A stretch of DNA of 64,000 bases from contig DASSPH010000060.1 in assembly GCA_035699745.1 (NCBI GenBank), forward strand, positions 24,346 to 88,345. Reading direction: 5' to 3'. Source of the stretch: Vicinamibacterales bacterium. GTDB taxonomy: Bacteria; Acidobacteriota; Vicinamibacteria; Vicinamibacterales; 2-12-FULL-66-21. A model generated the notes under the pieces. That model had not been told where the DNA came from, made no database searches, and was given only the letters and a program-made list of their open reading frames with translations. Of the stretch, positions 27,728 through 35,971 are shown one piece after another. The translations under genes were made by a program, and so were the position numbers. Within the stretch, counting starts at the first letter, position 1. Each line of letters opens with the position of its first letter.

Positions 27728-30700
27728 TGCACGCTCCCTTGAAAAGACGCGGAACCCTGACCGGCCGGGCCGTTCCACTCGAGGGCCATGTTCCACGTGC
27801 CGGCCATTCCGAATTCAGCCGTCGCGATATAGCGGCCCGGCACGCCGCTCGGGGTGACGCGCAGCCCGCTCGACATCACCATCCCCGGCATCGACATGTT
27901 GCCGCTCGCGCGGACCGTTCCGACGTCGACGAGCGCGCCGTCGCCGGGCCGGCGGAACTCGATGGTGAACCGGTTCCTGCCCTGGCGAAGTGCCGCTCCT
28001 GCCGACCGGACGACGATCTCGAGATCGCCGGCGCGGACGGTCTGAACGACACCGGCGAGGTCGGACGTGGTGGCGGCTCGATCTCCGGTGCGGTCGGCCG
28101 CCTTCCACACGACGAACGATCCGGCCGCCACCATGACGGCAATGAGTGCGGCGACCAGCGTCCGGCGCCGTACCCGCGGCCGAGCAGGCTCGGGCAGCGC
28201 CTGCTGCCGCAGCCCGAGCCGCCGCTCGTGCAGCCAGAAGAAGATCACCGGCGTCACGATCAGCACGTGAACGAGGGACGACACCATTCCCCCGAGCACC
28301 GGCGCAGCCAGCGGCTTCATGACCTCGGCGCCGGCGCGCGTGCTCCACATGATCGGCAGCAGGCCGGCGATCACCGTGGACACGGTCATCACCTTCGGAC
28401 GCAGCCGCAGCAACGCACCTTCCACCACCGCGTCCCGAAGCGCGGCGCGGGTCAACGCGCCCTCCAGCTCCTGTCGCTTCCGTTCGACCGCCTCCTCCAG
28501 GTAGATCACCATCACCACGCCGGTCTGCACGGCGGTGCCGAACAGCGCGATGAAGCCGACCCAGACCGCGACGGAGAAGTTGTAGCCGAGCAGCCAGAGT
28601 AAATAGACGCCGCCGCTCAACGCGAACGGCACTGCGAGGAGGACGTGCGCGGCTTCGGCGAGAGAACGATAGGTGAAGTACAGCAGCGTGAAGATGATCA
28701 GCAGCACGATCGGCAGAACGATCTGCAGCCGCTGGCGGGCGCGTTCCTGGTTCTCCCACCGGCCGCTCCAGCCGACGTAATAGCCCGACGGCAGGGGAAC
28801 GTCACGCGCCACCGCGGCGCGGGCCGCCCGGACGAATCCGCCGACGTCCCGGCCTTGCACGTTCAGGAGAACCGTTGCCAGGAGCAGCCCGTTCTCGGAC
28901 GAGATCATGGCGGGGCCGCGGGCGTGCCGGATCCGTGCGACCTGGCCGAGCGGCACCGGCGGCCCGCCGGCGCTGGCGACCAGCACGCTCCCGAGCGCCT
29001 GCGGATCCGCGCGGTACTGCGGCGCGTACCTCACCCGCACGGGAAAACGCTCGCGCCCCTGGATGGTCATCGTCAGCGTCGTCTCGCCGACGGCATTCTC
29101 GATGACCTGCTGAATGTCGCCGACACCGATGCCATACCGCGCGGCGGCGCTGCGATCGACCTCGATGTTGAGATACTGGCCGCTGGTGAGCTGCTCCGGG
29201 TAGACGTTGGCCGCGCCCGGCACCTGCCGGACTGACTCCGCCACCTTGCGCGCCAGATCCTCGAGCACGCGCAGATCGGTGCCGAAGATCTTGACGCCGA
29301 CCTCGGAGCGGATGCCGGTCGTCAGCATGTCGATGCGATTGATGATCGGCATCGTCCAGATGTTCGAGACGCCCGGGAGCTGCACCGCCTGGCTCATCTC
29401 GCCGCGCAGCCGATCCAGCGTCATGCCATCCCGCCACCGGGCGCGCGGCTTCAGATGGACGATGGTCTCCGTCATGTTGAGCGGCGCCGGGTCGGTGGAG
29501 GTGTCGGCGCGCGCCACTTTGGCGACGACGTAGTCCACTTCCGGGAACTTCATGAGCGCGGCGTTCTGCCGCGCGGCGATCTCGGTGTTCTGCGCCAGCG
29601 AGATGCTCGGGTCGGCAATCGGCATGAACATCAGGTCCCCTTCGTTCAGCGCCGGCATGAACTCGCTGCCGATCCGTGTGGACAGCGCGAGAGCCCCCGC
29701 GAAGAGCAGCCCCGCGACGCCGATCGTCGCCGCACGGTTCCTCAGCGCGGCGTCGAGCGCCGGCCGGTACGCCCGCCGCAAGCCTCGCATGACCGGGTTG
29801 GCCTCTTCCGGGTGGAACCTGCCGCCGAGCAGGAGGCTGCAGAGGACCGGCACGAGCGTGACCGCGATCACCGTCGCGGCGAGCACCGCAAACGTCTTGG
29901 TGAAGGCGAGCGGATGAAACAGCTTCCCTTCCTGGCCGGTGAGCGCGAAGACCGGCACGAAGGCGAGCAGGATGATCGCCATGGAGAAGAAGACCGGCCG
30001 CCCCACGAGCCGCGTCGATTCGCGAACGACTGCACGGACTTTCAGCCGGTCGCGAGGATCGACGCCGCGCTGTTCGACGAACCGGAAGGCGTTCTCCGTC
30101 ACCACGATCCCGGCGTCGACCAGGACGCCGATCGCGATGGCGATTCCCGCCAGGCTCATGATGTTGGACGAGATGCCGGCGTAGTACATGCCGAGAAACG
30201 ACATCAACACCGCGAGCGGCAGCGGCAGCGTGACGATGAGAATCGACCGGAAGTGCAGAAGAAACACCACGTGGGCGAGCGTCACGAGCAGGATCTCTTC
30301 GATCAGCGCCGTCCGGAGCGTGTCGACGGATCGTTCGATGAGATCCGAGCGGTCGTAGAACGGGACCACCCGCACGCCAGGCGGAAGGCCGGGTGCGATC
30401 TGCGCGAGCCGTGCCTTCACCGCATCGATCACCGCTTTCGTGTTGACGCCGGTTCGCGCCACGACGACTCCGCCGACCGCTTCGTCGGTGCCCTTCACCA
30501 GCGAGGCGATTCGGAACGCGTTTCCCACCTGCACATCGGCGACCTGCTCGACGTAGACCGGCACTCCCTTCGAGGCCCCGACGACAATCCGCTTCACGTC
30601 GTCGACGCTCTGAATGAGCCCGACGCCGCGGACGATCAGCCAGGCGCCGTTCGACTCGAGCACGTTGCCGCCGACGTTGACGTTGCTCCCGCGAACGGCG

Positions 30701-31317
30701 CTGACCACCGCGCTCAGCGGAATGTCGTAGGCGCGCAGCCGGTTGGGATCGACGTCGATCTGGTACTGCTGCACCTGGCCGCCCACCGAGGCGACTTCCG
30801 CGACGCCGGGCACCGAGTTGAGCTGATAGCGGATGAACCAGTCCTGGATGGTGCGAAGTTCTCGGAGCGAGTGCGCGGGACTCTCCACCGTGTACCAGAA
30901 CACATGGCCGACACCCGTCGCGTCGGGCCCGAGTGTCGGCACGACTCCGGGCGGCAGCGCCTTGGCGACCAGGCTCATGCGCTCCAGCACCCGGCTCCGC
31001 GCAAAATAGAGATCGACGTCGTCCTCGAAGATCGCGTAGACCATCGAGAAGCCGAACGCGGACTGCGAGCGGACGACGCGAATCCCTGCAAGTCCCTGAA
31101 GGTTGGTCGTGAGCGGGTAGGTGACCTGATCCTCGACCTCTTGCGGGCTGTGCCCGGGCCAGTCGGTGAACACGATCACCTGGTTGTCCGAGAGGTCCGG
31201 GATCGCGTCGATGGGCGTCGCGCGGAGAGCCCACCAGCCCCATCCGGCCAGGGCCAGGTACAGCGCGACGACGATGAAGCGGTTCTTCAGGGCAAGGTCT
31301 ATCAGTCGGTTGATCAT
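27724..31317 (-). CDS. cusA: CusA-like heavy-metal RND pump fused to a C-terminal FixH/YtkA-like domain
   Basis: 1197 residues, about 150 longer than CusA. The HME-RND core has [22 protein letters not shown] (TM4 relay), the metal-site methionine region [20 protein letters not shown], and [13 protein letters not shown] text before TM10, all close to CusA (Cu+/Ag+) rather than CzcA. After about residue 1045 an extra membrane helix ([20 protein letters not shown]) leads to a periplasmic beta-sandwich resembling YtkA/FixH, with a Met-rich loop [12 protein letters not shown] suited to soft metals. The extra domain may hand Cu+ to the pump. ATG at 31317 chosen; a GTG two codons upstream is possible. 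Confidence 0.9.
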   Translation of the reverse strand: MINRLIDLALKNRFIVVALYLALAGWGWWALRATPIDAIPDLSDNQVIVFTDWPGHSPQEVEDQVTYPLTTNLQGLAGIRVVRSQSAFGFSMVYAIFEDDVDLYFARSRVLERMSLVAKALPPGVVPTLGPDATGVGHVFWYTVESPAHSLRELRTIQDWFIRYQLNSVPGVAEVASVGGQVQQYQIDVDPNRLRAYDIPLSAVVSAVRGSNVNVGGNVLESNGAWLIVRGVGLIQSVDDVKRIVVGASKGVPVYVEQVADVQVGNAFRIASLVKGTDEAVGGVVVARTGVNTKAVIDAVKARLAQIAPGLPPGVRVVPFYDRSDLIERSVDTLRTALIEEILLVTLAHVVFLLHFRSILIVTLPLPLAVLMSFLGMYYAGISSNIMSLAGIAIAIGVLVDAGIVVTENAFRFVEQRGVDPRDRLKVRAVVRESTRLVGRPVFFSMAIILLAFVPVFALTGQEGKLFHPLAFTKTFAVLAATVIAVTLVPVLCSLLLGGRFHPEEANPVMRGLRRAYRPALDAALRNRAATIGVAGLLFAGALALSTRIGSEFMPALNEGDLMFMPIADPSISLAQNTEIAARQNAALMKFPEVDYVVAKVARADTSTDPAPLNMTETIVHLKPRARWRDGMTLDRLRGEMSQAVQLPGVSNIWTMPIINRIDMLTTGIRSEVGVKIFGTDLRVLEDLARKVAESVRQVPGAANVYPEQLTSGQYLNIEVDRSAAARYGIGVGDIQQVIENAVGETTLTMTIQGRERFPVRVRYAPQYRADPQALGSVLVASAGGPPVPLGQVARIRHARGPAMISSENGLLLATVLLNVQGRDVGGFVRAARAAVARDVPLPSGYYVGWSGRWENQERARQRLQIVLPIVLLIIFTLLYFTYRSLAEAAHVLLAVPFALSGGVYLLWLLGYNFSVAVWVGFIALFGTAVQTGVVMVIYLEEAVERKRQELEGALTRAALRDAVVEGALLRLRPKVMTVSTVIAGLLPIMWSTRAGAEVMKPLAAPVLGGMVSSLVHVLIVTPVIFFWLHERRLGLRQQALPEPARPRVRRRTLVAALIAVMVAAGSFVVWKAADRTGDRAATTSDLAGVVQTVRAGDLEIVVRSAGAALRQGRNRFTIEFRRPGDGALVDVGTVRASGNMSMPGMVMSSGLRVTPSGVPGRYIATAEFGMAGTWNMALEWNGPAGQGSASFQGSVQ

Positions 31318-31407
31318 GGCCACTCACTCGTCAGCCGCGCGTTCACACGCGCGCGCCCGCGCGCCCGGACTCCGAGCCCGGGCAGAGACACGACGGCAGT
31401 GAAGTGG

Positions 31408-31815
31408 CTAAACCAGGAAGACCGAGAGGAGCAGGTGCCTGGGTACCGGTGTGGCCGGGAGGGGGGACGTCGTTCGCCACCCGTCGCTGAGCACGAGCGC
31501 CGGAACGCTCGGCGGGAGCGGCGTGCCGTCTCCCAGAACGGCCGGCGCAGCCGGACGGACGAGCGACGGTGTCGATGAGCTGGACGGCTGGCCTTCCGAG
31601 GCGGCGCAGCAGGCGTCCGCTTCAGCCTGGGTCAACGAGTGATGCGAACCCGAGGCCTGGGAGCGTCCCTCGTGCATCGGACAGCCGGCGCCTTCCGTGC
31701 AGCACGCCATGCGCGCTTCCGGCGTCGGCAGCCATCCGCCGCAGACAGCCGGATTTCCAACGCCGAGCGCCAGCGTGACTGCCACCGACGCCAGCACCCT
31801 GCAGATCCTCGGCAC
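31408..31815 (-). CDS. Small secreted Cys/Met/His-rich protein of the copper operon
   Basis: 135 residues. Signal peptide (VLASVAVTLALGVG) and a soft-metal-rich region with MACCTEGAGCPMHEG, SGSHHSL and DACCAAS, then a Pro/Ser-rich segment and a hydrophobic end (HLLLSVFLV). Its position as first gene of the Cus operon, 90 bp ahead of the pump, and its clustered Cys, His and Met suggest a periplasmic Cu/Ag-binding or sensing role. A TTGACA-like -35 lies at 31851-31846 on the minus strand. No CueR-type dyad was convincing. GTG start; a second GTG at 31797 is possible. Confidence 0.7.
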   Translation of the reverse strand: MPRICRVLASVAVTLALGVGNPAVCGGWLPTPEARMACCTEGAGCPMHEGRSQASGSHHSLTQAEADACCAASEGQPSSSSTPSLVRPAAPAVLGDGTPLPPSVPALVLSDGWRTTSPLPATPVPRHLLLSVFLV

Positions 31816-31958
31816 CTGTCTAGGATGCTGAACCCGGTCGATGGTGTCAAACCGGGACGGAGGAGCGGAGGGGGAGAGCGGTGGAGCGTCATATGCATCG
31901 ATCCGGGCGAGGTTCCTGCGCTATCGAGTGAGCAGGCCTCTGTTTCGGAGGTCTTTCA

Positions 31959-32519
31959 ATGGCCAGCAGAGATTTGTTGATCGGCTTCGGTCTTGGAGCT
32001 GCCGTGGCGTTCATTGCCGACCCGCGCGCCGGACGGCGCCGGCGAAAGCTCGTCAGGGATCAGGTAATCCGCGCCGGACGGAAGACGCGGGACGCCGTCG
32101 ACGCGACCGCGCGCGATCTCGCCAACCGAACGGCGGGCGTGGTCGCCGCAACTCGCGGGCGCCTGACGGACGAGGAGGACGTGGACGACATCCGCCTGGT
32201 GGAGCGGGTCCGCGCCCGGCTGGGACACGTCTGTTCGCATCCGCGCGCCATCGACGTCGAGGTCGCGCAGGGGAACGTCACGCTTCGCGGACCGATCCTG
32301 GCGCGCGAGATGGACGACCTGCTGACGGCGGTCAGCGGGGTGCGGGGTGTGCGGAGCGTGACGAGCGCACTCGAGCCACACGATTCGGCCGAAGGGATTC
32401 CCGCGCTGCAGGGGGACGACATCGCGCAGCGGAACCGGGCGCCGGCCACGCAAGTGCTGGTCGCTGCCGCCGGTGTGGCCGCGACGGGGATCTGCATCGC
32501 CGCGTACGCGCGGCGCTAG
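31959..32519 (+). CDS. BON-domain protein
   Basis: 186 residues. N-terminal glycine-rich helix (DLLIGFGLGAAVAFIADP) of the YtxH type, then basic/amphipathic helices (RRRRKLVRDQVIRAGRKTRD), one BON domain (about 80-140: LVERVRARLGHVCSHPRAI, EVAQGNVTLRGPI) and a C-terminal hydrophobic helix (VLVAAAGVAATGICIAA). GGAGGT precedes the ATG. BON domains bind membranes or other BON proteins; the protein probably contributes to envelope stress tolerance. It is divergent from the Cus operon across 143 bp. Confidence 0.82.
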   Translation: MASRDLLIGFGLGAAVAFIADPRAGRRRRKLVRDQVIRAGRKTRDAVDATARDLANRTAGVVAATRGRLTDEEDVDDIRLVERVRARLGHVCSHPRAIDVEVAQGNVTLRGPILAREMDDLLTAVSGVRGVRSVTSALEPHDSAEGIPALQGDDIAQRNRAPATQVLVAAAGVAATGICIAAYARR

Positions 32520-32636
32520 GCGTCCGGGTTCCCGCCACCTGAGTGGCTCCCTTCGTGCGATCGGTTGGACGCCGCGCGATCGACGAGGCGGCGTTCACCG
32601 CCGGCGGCACATGGCAGGCGCAGCGACGCGTGGCGC

Positions 32637-33050
32637 TCAGGGAACCGCGGCGTCCCGCCACCCTTCACGATCCAGCAGCGTCTCGACGCGGCGCCGGATC
32701 TCGTCGCGGATCTCACGCACGCGCGCGAGCGGCTGCCCCTTGGGGTCGTCGAGCGGCCAGTCATCGCGTCTGGCGCCCGGGACCACGGGGCACCGATCGC
32801 CGCAGCCCATCGTGATCAGCATCTGCGCCTGCCGCGCCAGATCGGCGGTCAGCATCGAGGTGGCCGCGCCGGAGAGATCGACGCCGACTTCGCGCATCGC
32901 GGCCACCACTTCCGGGTGCACCCGAGGGCCGGGCTCGGTGCCCGCCGAGATCGCCCGCGCCTTGCCCGGGTCGGCCAGCCGGTTGAACCAGGCGGCGGCC
33001 ATCTGCGACCGGCCGGCATTGTGGACGCACGCGAAGAGTACGGTGGTCAC
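32637..33050 (-). CDS. arsC: Thioredoxin-type arsenate reductase (LMW-PTP fold)
   Basis: 137 residues. P-loop FACVHNAGRSQMAAAW carries the CX5R nucleophile motif. The resolving cysteines are in MGCGDRCPVVPG (C-X3-C), and the catalytic Asp loop reads DWPLDDPKG. Reduces arsenate to arsenite in the cytoplasm with electrons from thioredoxin. GTG start at 33050 gives the family beginning VTTVLFACVHNAG; codons upstream are not conserved. Divergent from the MarR regulator across 75 bp that hold a palindromic operator. No arsenite exporter (Acr3/ArsB) is encoded beside it. Confidence 0.9.
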   Translation of the reverse strand: MTTVLFACVHNAGRSQMAAAWFNRLADPGKARAISAGTEPGPRVHPEVVAAMREVGVDLSGAATSMLTADLARQAQMLITMGCGDRCPVVPGARRDDWPLDDPKGQPLARVREIRDEIRRRVETLLDREGWRDAAVP

Positions 33051-33082
33051 GCGGCGATTATCGCGCGGTTCCGCCGCCACGG

Positions 33083-33111
33083 TTGACACGGGGGAGCCCA
33101 GTCCGTACAGT
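33083..33111 (+). promoter_or_regulatory. Sigma-70 type promoter of the marR-arsN unit
   Basis: TTGACA (33083-33088) and TACAGT (33106-33111) separated by exactly 17 bp. The expected start of transcription is around 33117-33119, only a few bases before the ATG at 33126, so the message is probably nearly leaderless. The operator at 33110-33124 overlaps the -10 end and start site. Confidence 0.6.
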
Positions 33112-33124
33112 TGTCACTGACAAC
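33110..33124. promoter_or_regulatory. Perfect palindromic operator of the MarR regulator
   Basis: GTTGTCACTGACAAC, a 7-1-7 perfect inverted repeat between the divergent arsC and marR genes, overlapping the predicted -10/start region. Position and symmetry fit autorepression by the dimeric MarR protein. Confidence 0.65.
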
Positions 33125-33125
33125 C

Positions 33126-33659
33126 ATGCCTGCAGCCACCGAACGTTCCGCCCCCCGGTCCCCGGACCTGCGCCGCGATGCCGCCGCCCTGCAGGCGGCG
33201 GTGGCGGAGCTGGTCCGCGTCTATCAGTTTCGCGACCGCGATCGCATCTGCTGCCACGACATCTCGGTCACGCAGTGCTACGCGCTCGAGATGCTGATCG
33301 AGCACGCGCCGCTGCGCCTGAACGCGCTCGCCGAGAAGCTGTTCCTGGACAAGAGCACGACCAGCCGGGTGGTCGGCTCGCTGGTCAAGAAGGGGTATGT
33401 CGAGCAGCGCGCCGATCCGGCCGACGCGCGCGCCACCGCGCTTCATGTCACCCCGCGCGGCCGCCGGTTGTACAAACGGATCACCGACGATCTGGTGGAG
33501 CAGCAGAAGGCGCTCCTCGAGGAGCTGGCGCCTGACGTGCGCGCCGCCGTCGTGCACGTCATCCGCGGCCTGGCGAGCGCGGCACACGCGCGATTCCGTT
33601 CCGGCGTCTCGGTCGGCGGCTGCTGCGCTCCGGCTGCCGGCGGATCCGCTGACGACTGA
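33126..33659 (+). CDS. Cys-rich MarR-family regulator of the arsenic locus
   Basis: 177 residues. Winged helix-turn-helix: PLRLNALAEKLFLDKSTTSRVVGSLVKKGYVEQRADPADAR, with flanking dimerisation helices. Unusual for MarR proteins are cysteines at 42, 43 and 51 (RDRICCHDISVTQC) and a vicinal pair at 166/167 near the C-terminus (VGGCCAP). Vicinal Cys groups are what As(III) sensors use, so direct metalloid sensing is plausible. It is encoded between divergent arsC and the ArsN-like gene, whose start overlaps its stop. ATG at 33126 is preferred over an in-frame TTG at 33111, which lies inside the operator. Confidence 0.85.
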   Translation: MPAATERSAPRSPDLRRDAAALQAAVAELVRVYQFRDRDRICCHDISVTQCYALEMLIEHAPLRLNALAEKLFLDKSTTSRVVGSLVKKGYVEQRADPADARATALHVTPRGRRLYKRITDDLVEQQKALLEELAPDVRAAVVHVIRGLASAAHARFRSGVSVGGCCAPAAGGSADD

Positions 33660-34168
33660 TGATGGCCGCCCCTGCGATTCGCCCCGCACGGGAGAGCGAC
33701 GCCGCCGCGATCGCCGCGATCTACAACCAGGGCATCGAGGATCGCGGCGCCACGTTCGAAACCGGGCTGCGCACCGCCGGCGACATCCGCGCGAAGCTCT
33801 CCGGCGGCGACCGCTTTCCGACGCTGGTCGCGGTGGACGGCGAGGCGGTGCTCGGCTGGGCCGGCCTGAGCGCGTACCGTGCGCGCGACTGTTATGCCGG
33901 CATCGCGGAGTTCTCGATCTACCTCGATCGCTCGGCACGCGGCCGCGGCGTCGGACGGCTCCTTCTCACGGCGTTGATCGACGCCGCTCGCGAACGGGGC
34001 TTCTGGAAGCTGGTCTCGCGGATCTTCCCCTTCAACGCTGCAAGCCGCGCCGTCTGTCGAGCGTGCGGCTTCCGCGAGGTGGGGGTCTACGAGAAGCACG
34101 CGCGCCTCGACGGCCGGTGGCTCGACGTCGTGATCGTCGAACGTCTCATTCCGGAGAACCAGTCATGA
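33659..34168 (+). CDS. GNAT acetyltransferase resembling ArsN1 (arsinothricin/phosphinothricin type)
   Basis: 169 residues. GNAT signature: IRPARESDAAAIAAIYNQGIEDRGATFET at the start (the IYNxxI...TFE phrase shared by phosphinothricin and arsinothricin acetyltransferases), acetyl-CoA loop DRSARGRGVGRLLL, and FNAASRAVCRACGFREVGVY followed by RWLDVVIVERLI. ArsN1 proteins acetylate the amino group of the organoarsenical antibiotic arsinothricin. The coupling to an arsC/MarR pair supports that over a general PAT role. Two adjacent ATGs (33659, 33662). Its last 82 bp overlap the convergent DUF2236 gene, and its TGA overlaps the ATG of a truncated flavoprotein. Confidence 0.8.
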   Translation: MMAAPAIRPARESDAAAIAAIYNQGIEDRGATFETGLRTAGDIRAKLSGGDRFPTLVAVDGEAVLGWAGLSAYRARDCYAGIAEFSIYLDRSARGRGVGRLLLTALIDAARERGFWKLVSRIFPFNAASRAVCRACGFREVGVYEKHARLDGRWLDVVIVERLIPENQS

Positions 34169-35067
34169 CCGTCGCAATCGTCGGCGCTGGACCCGTCGGC
34201 CTTGCCAAAGCCCCGGCCCCGCCTCGCCGCCGCCCAATGGCGGGCGAACGCGGGCAGCAGCCGCAGCACGAAGCGCAGCATGGCGGTCCACCGCGCGAAT
34301 GCCCGCCGGTCGCGGGCGCGCCACGCGAATCCATACGCGTCGCGGACCGAGGGAGGGAGCGTTCCGATCGTCAGCACCTGGGTCGCGCGGAACGCCGGCC
34401 AGAAGAAGCGCCAGCGCGGCGGGTACAGCACGGCGCGTGCAAGCGCGCGGCTGATGTCGCCGACGGCCAGGGCGTCGCCTGCCAGCATCTGGTGCATCTG
34501 TCGCTCGAGCTCTGCGCCGTCCCGCGGGAGCCATCCGTCCGGCATGCCGAGCAGCGGCTCCATGATCGCCGCCTCCGCGCAGTAGCGATCGCGTTCCCCG
34601 CGCGTCAGCGGCCCGACCAGGAGCTCATACGCGATCAGAATCGAATCGAGCAGCGTGACGTGCACCCAGCGCTGCAGGACGGGATCGTGCGCGCTGTAGC
34701 GCTGCCGCTCGCTGGCGCCGGAGCCGTCGTGCACGCGATCGTGAATGGTGTTGATGCGCGCCGCGGCGGCGATCATCTCGTCGCGATCGCCGAAGGTCAG
34801 CGACAGCATCGCGCCGACGGTCGAGTGCAGGCGGCGGACGCTCGCGCGCAGGCTGCCCCGGAACGAACTGTGGTGATGGACGCCGGCCGCAACCGCCGGG
34901 TGCGCGAGCTGCAGGAGGATCGCTCGTCCCCAGGCCGCCACCAGGATCCTCTCGCGGTTGACCTTCCAGGTGATGCTGCCGGGGCCGGTCCGGACGTGGC
35001 CGGACCCGCGGAGGCGTGCGCCGACCGCCGCACGGTGCCGCTCGAATGAATCTGCCGTCGAAGTCAC
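34087..35067 (-). CDS. DUF2236/MpaB-type oxygenase-like protein
   Basis: 326 residues. Family blocks include ITWKVNRERILVAAWGRAILLQLAHPAVAAGV, RVHDGSGASERQRYSAHDPVLQRWVHVTLLDS and AFRATQVLTIGTLPPSVRDAYG. The family contains heme-dependent latex-clearing and MpaB-like oxygenases; His-rich stretches (VHHHSS, HDPVL, WVHV) could serve heme or metal. The final 27 or so residues are encoded by sequence antisense to arsN1 and look non-native (GMRRSTITTSSHRPSRR), consistent with loss of the original stop at a recombination joint near 34207. GTG start. Divergent from ispH with shared operators. Confidence 0.8.
   Translation of the reverse strand: MTSTADSFERHRAAVGARLRGSGHVRTGPGSITWKVNRERILVAAWGRAILLQLAHPAVAAGVHHHSSFRGSLRASVRRLHSTVGAMLSLTFGDRDEMIAAAARINTIHDRVHDGSGASERQRYSAHDPVLQRWVHVTLLDSILIAYELLVGPLTRGERDRYCAEAAIMEPLLGMPDGWLPRDGAELERQMHQMLAGDALAVGDISRALARAVLYPPRWRFFWPAFRATQVLTIGTLPPSVRDAYGFAWRARDRRAFARWTAMLRFVLRLLPAFARHWAAARRGRGFGKADGSSADDCDGHDWFSGMRRSTITTSSHRPSRRACFS
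34165..34206 (+). pseudogene. 5' remnant of an FAD/NAD-binding flavoprotein gene
   Basis: ATG at 34165 overlaps the arsN1 stop (ATGA) and encodes MTVAIVGAGPVGLA, the dinucleotide-binding opening of flavin-dependent oxidoreductases that occur in arsenic operons. After 14 codons the similarity stops (KAPAPPRRRP follows) because the sequence becomes the antisense of the DUF2236 gene. This is a truncated third gene of the marR-arsN operon. Confidence 0.65.
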
Positions 35068-35077
35068 GCGCCTCCAG

Positions 35078-35092
35078 CTTTACATTCTAAAG
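35078..35092. promoter_or_regulatory. Operator 1 between DUF2236 gene and ispH
   Basis: CTTTACATTCTAAAG, near-perfect inverted repeat (one mismatch between the arms). Centre at 35085, 21 bp (two helical turns) from the centre of operator 2. Confidence 0.6.
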
Positions 35093-35098
35093 ACATAA

Positions 35099-35113
35099 CT
35101 TTACAATGTAAAG
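35099..35113. promoter_or_regulatory. Operator 2 between DUF2236 gene and ispH
   Basis: CTTTACAATGTAAAG, a perfect 7-1-7 palindrome ending one base before the ispH ATG. The same core occurs upstream of the ADOP permease (1779-1793, 13 of 15 identical). A repressor bound here would block both divergent genes. No regulator gene is adjacent; the MarR protein at 33.1 kb has a different candidate site. Confidence 0.65.
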
Positions 35114-35114
35114 C

Positions 35115-35963
35115 ATGCGTATCGTCCGTGCCGCCCATCTCGGCATGTGCTTCGGCGTGCGTGACGCCATCGCGCTGGCGCTCGAGCACGCCGACGCCGG
35201 CCCGCTCACGATTCTCGGCGATCTCGTCCACAATCCCGACGTGCTCGCCGCCCTCCACTCCAAGGGTATCGCGGTTGCCCAGGACCCCGCACAGGTCAGG
35301 ACCCCGACGCTCATGGTGACGGCGCACGGCACGTCGGAGCGCGCCCTCGCCCGCACCCGCGCTCTCGGGTTGACCGTGGTGGAAGCGACGTGCCCTCTCG
35401 TCCACGTCGCCCACCGCGCCGTCGCCGCCCTCGTCCGCGACGGCTGCCACGTCGTCATCGTCGGCCAGCGCGACCACGTCGAGGTGCGCGGGCTGACCGG
35501 CGATCTCGACCGGTTCGACGTCGTGCTCGAGGACGACGACGTGCTCGCCCTCGAGGAGCACCCGCGGATCGGCGTCGCCGCACAGACCACGCAGCCGCTC
35601 GGAAAGGTGCGGCACGTCGTCGATCTGATCAGGCGGCGCTTCCCCCGCTCGGAAGTGCGGTTCTTCGACACCGTGTGCAAGCCGACCAAGGACCGGCAGT
35701 CGGCGGCCATCGATCTGGCGCGCCAGTCCGACGTCGTCATCGTCGTCGGCGGCCGTTCGAGCAACAACACGCGCGAGCTGGTGAAGACCTGCGCGCGCCA
35801 TTGCGCGCGCGTGCATCACGTCCAGACCGATGCCGACGTCCGCGCGGAGTGGTTCGACGGCGCCGGGGTGGTGGGGCTGACCGCGGGCACGTCCACGCCG
35901 GACGCTGTCATCGACCGCGTCGAGGCGCGCGTCCGACAGGTCGCGGCTCTGGCGATCCGCTAA
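35115..35963 (+). CDS. ispH: 4-hydroxy-3-methylbut-2-enyl diphosphate reductase
   Basis: 282 residues. Three Fe-S cysteines sit in family motifs: GMCFGVRDAI (Cys12), VEATCPLV (about 94) and DTVCKPTKDRQ (about 196). Substrate residues include TAHGT, the QRDHVEV region (usually GHPEV) and SSNNT. Last enzyme of the MEP pathway, making IPP and DMAPP with a 4Fe-4S cluster. The GHPE motif is altered to QRDHVE, so activity may differ from housekeeping IspH; a paralogue role (for example in carotenoid or stress response) is conceivable given the tight operator control. Divergent from the DUF2236 oxygenase-like gene. Confidence 0.85.
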   Translation: MRIVRAAHLGMCFGVRDAIALALEHADAGPLTILGDLVHNPDVLAALHSKGIAVAQDPAQVRTPTLMVTAHGTSERALARTRALGLTVVEATCPLVHVAHRAVAALVRDGCHVVIVGQRDHVEVRGLTGDLDRFDVVLEDDDVLALEEHPRIGVAAQTTQPLGKVRHVVDLIRRRFPRSEVRFFDTVCKPTKDRQSAAIDLARQSDVVIVVGGRSSNNTRELVKTCARHCARVHHVQTDADVRAEWFDGAGVVGLTAGTSTPDAVIDRVEARVRQVAALAIR

Positions 35964-35971
35964 ACTGAGGC

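Noticed and set aside
31816..31860. CueR/CusR-type dyad in front of the copper operon
   Set aside because: Only a TTGACA -35 is visible; the spacer shows no inverted repeat.
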